From contig CAWUKT010000026.1 in the NCBI GenBank assembly GCA_963923035.1, positions 16,713-80,712 of the forward strand: a stretch of DNA of 64,000 nt, in the 5' to 3' direction. Each line of letters starts with the position of its first letter. The first letter of the stretch is position 1. The translations under genes were made by a program, and so were the position numbers. The notes under the pieces were generated by a model. The model was not told the origin of the DNA and ran no database searches. It saw nothing but the letters and a program-made list of their open reading frames with translations. The stretch is from CAWUKT01 sp963923035. Its GTDB lineage: Bacteria; Bacteroidota; Bacteroidia; J057; JADKCL01. Below, in pieces: positions 62,721-64,000 of this stretch.

Positions 62721-63107
62721 ATGAAAAGGAATGGAAAATACCTCGGCCTGCTCGCTCTGCTCTTTGTTCTGTTGGTAGCAGGTTGTAAAAAAGAGGACGA
62801 TTTCACGCCTCCGGATACCGGTCCCGACGAGCCCGAGACCAGCATTACCTTTTTTGCCAGCCAGAACGACACCATTCTTTTGCCGGACGTATTTGTCGGT
62901 ATCACCCCCAACGAAGCCGACCGCGACAACGGGACCTTCCTGTTTTCCGGCACCACCAACAACTCCGGCCGCGTCAAGTTCGAGGGCCTCTCCGCCCTCC
63001 GCTATTACTGGGCCGCCACCTGGGCTTCCGGCGGCGGAGCAGTCATCCGCGAAGGCGAACTGTCCATCGAGATTGGCGATGAAGTGGACCGCGACATCCG
63101 CTTCTGA
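62721..63107 (+). CDS. Small lipoprotein of unknown function
   Basis: 128 residues with lipoprotein signal MKRNGKYLGLLALLFVLLVAGC followed by an acidic, Pro-rich linker (KKEDDFTPPDTGPDEPE). The rest (residues ~45-128) looks like one small beta-sandwich of carboxypeptidase-regulatory/Cna-B type (ITPNEADRDNGTFLFSGTTN; GRVKFEGLSALRYYWAATWA; LSIEIGDEVDRDIRF). Outer-membrane anchored; role unknown. It is preceded by a TATCTTTG box and nearly leaderless. Confidence 0.7.
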   Translation: MKRNGKYLGLLALLFVLLVAGCKKEDDFTPPDTGPDEPETSITFFASQNDTILLPDVFVGITPNEADRDNGTFLFSGTTNNSGRVKFEGLSALRYYWAATWASGGGAVIREGELSIEIGDEVDRDIRF

Positions 63108-63167
63108 CCCCCGGTTTCCTTTCCCTTAATTTCTTTTCCACCTTCCTGCTTCCCCACTCGTTTTCCT

Positions 63168-63175
63168 TATCTTTG
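63168..63175 (+). promoter_or_regulatory. TATCTTTG -7 box before the glycosyltransferase
   Basis: TATCTTTG ends 5 bases before the ATG at 63181, with no Shine-Dalgarno between. It is the third such arrangement in the window. Confidence 0.5.
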
Positions 63176-63180
63176 GGGCA

Positions 63181-64000
63181 ATGCGGATTTTGTATTATTC
63201 CCCCCACCCCCACCTGAACCTGAGCGATCCCGCCGGGTATGGGACCCACATGAGGGAAATGATCGCTGCTTTTCGGGACTTGGGCCACGAGGTCCACCCC
63301 GTCATCATGGGGGGAACCGAGCCCCGGCCTTCCGCTCCGGTCCGACCATTGTCACTGGTCAAACGGATCGCCCGCCGCATCATCCCTGCCCGGAGATGGC
63401 AGACCCTCAAGGACCAACAGCTGATCCGCTTCGACCACCAGGCCGAACAAAAGCTACTGGAAGAGATCAAACGTTTCCAACCCGATTTCATCTACGAGCG
63501 GGGCAATTACCTCCAGGTATCCGGCGTGCGCGCCGCCCGGGCCACGTCCACCGTCCACATCGTGGAAATGAATTCGCCCTATACCGAGGAGAAAAAAGAA
63601 TTGGAGGGCGACTCCCGCTTGTTGAGCCAGGCCCACGACCGGGAACGGGAACTCCTCAAGAAGACCCACCACATCGTCACCGTTTCCTCTTCCCTCCGCG
63701 ACTATTTCGTCACCAAACACCACCTCAACGCCCAGCGCTTCACCATTCTCCCCAATGCCATCGACCCGGAAAAGATACGGGTGACGCCGGATGCCCTGGC
63801 TTCCGTGCGTGACCGCTACGACCTGGAAGGCAAGACCGTCATCGGTTGGGTGGGGAGTATCCAACCCTGGCACGGGATCGATACCATGATCGATGCCTTC
63901 GCCCAATTGCCGGCCCGGGAACGCGCCGGAGCCCGCCTGTTGATTGTGGGGGGAGGAGAAACGCTGGAGGAAATGAAAGAACGGGCGCGGTTTGGAGAGG
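63181..64000 (+). CDS. Glycosyltransferase family 4-like protein, partial at window end
   Basis: Open reading frame from ATG 63181 to the edge of the window (273 codons read, no stop). N-terminal GT-B Rossmann half: MRILYYSPHPHLNLSDPAGY, THMREMIAAFRDLGHEVHPV, then FQPDFIYERGNYLQVSG. Start of the C-terminal half: VTVSSSLRDYF, FTILPNAIDPEKIR, VIGWVGSIQPWHGIDTMIDA and LLIVGGGETLEEM. This is the pattern of GT4 retaining glycosyltransferases, which use nucleotide sugars to build surface polysaccharide or glycolipids. The catalytic EX7E region lies beyond the window. It may begin a polysaccharide gene cluster. Confidence 0.85.
   Translation, partial: MRILYYSPHPHLNLSDPAGYGTHMREMIAAFRDLGHEVHPVIMGGTEPRPSAPVRPLSLVKRIARRIIPARRWQTLKDQQLIRFDHQAEQKLLEEIKRFQPDFIYERGNYLQVSGVRAARATSTVHIVEMNSPYTEEKKELEGDSRLLSQAHDRERELLKKTHHIVTVSSSLRDYFVTKHHLNAQRFTILPNAIDPEKIRVTPDALASVRDRYDLEGKTVIGWVGSIQPWHGIDTMIDAFAQLPARERAGARLLIVGGGETLEEMKERARFGE

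Noticed and set aside
1..64000. tRNA, rRNA or insertion sequences
   Set aside because: Intergenic spaces were scanned by eye for cloverleaf-like arms, rRNA-like conserved blocks and transposase motifs; none were convincing. A covariance search would be needed to exclude small RNAs.

Overview
The window reads as a chromosomal segment of a GC-rich Bacteroidota, most like the Saprospiria/Lewinella group. The basis is several C-terminal type IX secretion (T9SS) sorting domains, two TonB-dependent receptors with N-terminal carboxypeptidase-like domains, a hybrid two-component sensor fused to an AraC-type output, a DUF4374 lipoprotein, TATCTTTG-type -7 promoter boxes, and a general lack of Shine-Dalgarno sites. 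The assignment is inferred from gene content; no marker phylogeny was possible.

Layout. 1-9050: a large ELWxxDGT-repeat T9SS cargo, guaA, a TPR/periplasmic-binding protein, hemL (overlapping its upstream gene by 62 bp) and a broken flavin amine oxidase. 9100-22000: mostly minus-strand genes: an alpha/beta-hydrolase fused to a PEP-synthase-like enzyme, a cupin, an interrupted T9SS cargo, a head-to-head pdeM/yedK DNA-damage pair, a UbiD-family decarboxylase, an RsmF-like rRNA methyltransferase, a GH16-like lipoprotein and two TonB C-terminal-domain paralogues, one with leucine-rich repeats.

22000-38500 is an iron-acquisition island. It holds a DUF4374 lipoprotein plus TonB receptor, a second TonB receptor coupled to a methyltransferase, a DUF3325-like/DUF3649-like/PepSY membrane operon, a siderophore-interacting flavoprotein with two ABC half-transporters (an unfused IrtA/IrtB-like set), an AraC regulator and a ChaN-like haem-binding protein. 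Three similar inverted repeats (ATTTAGA-N5-TCTAAAT type, probably Fur boxes) lie at its divergent promoters. No siderophore biosynthesis genes are visible, so uptake of foreign iron chelates is the simplest reading. The island is flanked by two near-identical copies of a ~105 bp hairpin-rich element. The right-hand copy is followed by a 64-bp tandem repeat whose units fold into two hairpins with compensatory changes; this is the least explained structure in the window.

38500-64000: a frameshifted hybrid sensor/AraC regulator, small secreted proteins (one built of 19-residue repeats), T9SS cargo, a TPR-like protein, a PhnP-like hydrolase, DUF983, the sbcDC nuclease operon, a secreted esterase-like protein, three tandem paralogous ~95-residue membrane proteins, two genes interrupted by single in-frame TGA codons (a T9SS cargo and a membrane LytTR regulator), an S41 peptidase, an AAC(3)-I-like acetyltransferase, a class C beta-lactamase-fold lipoprotein and the start of a glycosyltransferase.

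Five genes carry a frameshift or in-frame stop. Both frameshifts are in or beside G runs, and the three TGA codons sit where tryptophan would fit. This could be real gene decay or consensus error; the sequence alone cannot separate the two. No rRNA, tRNA, CRISPR array or insertion sequence was seen.
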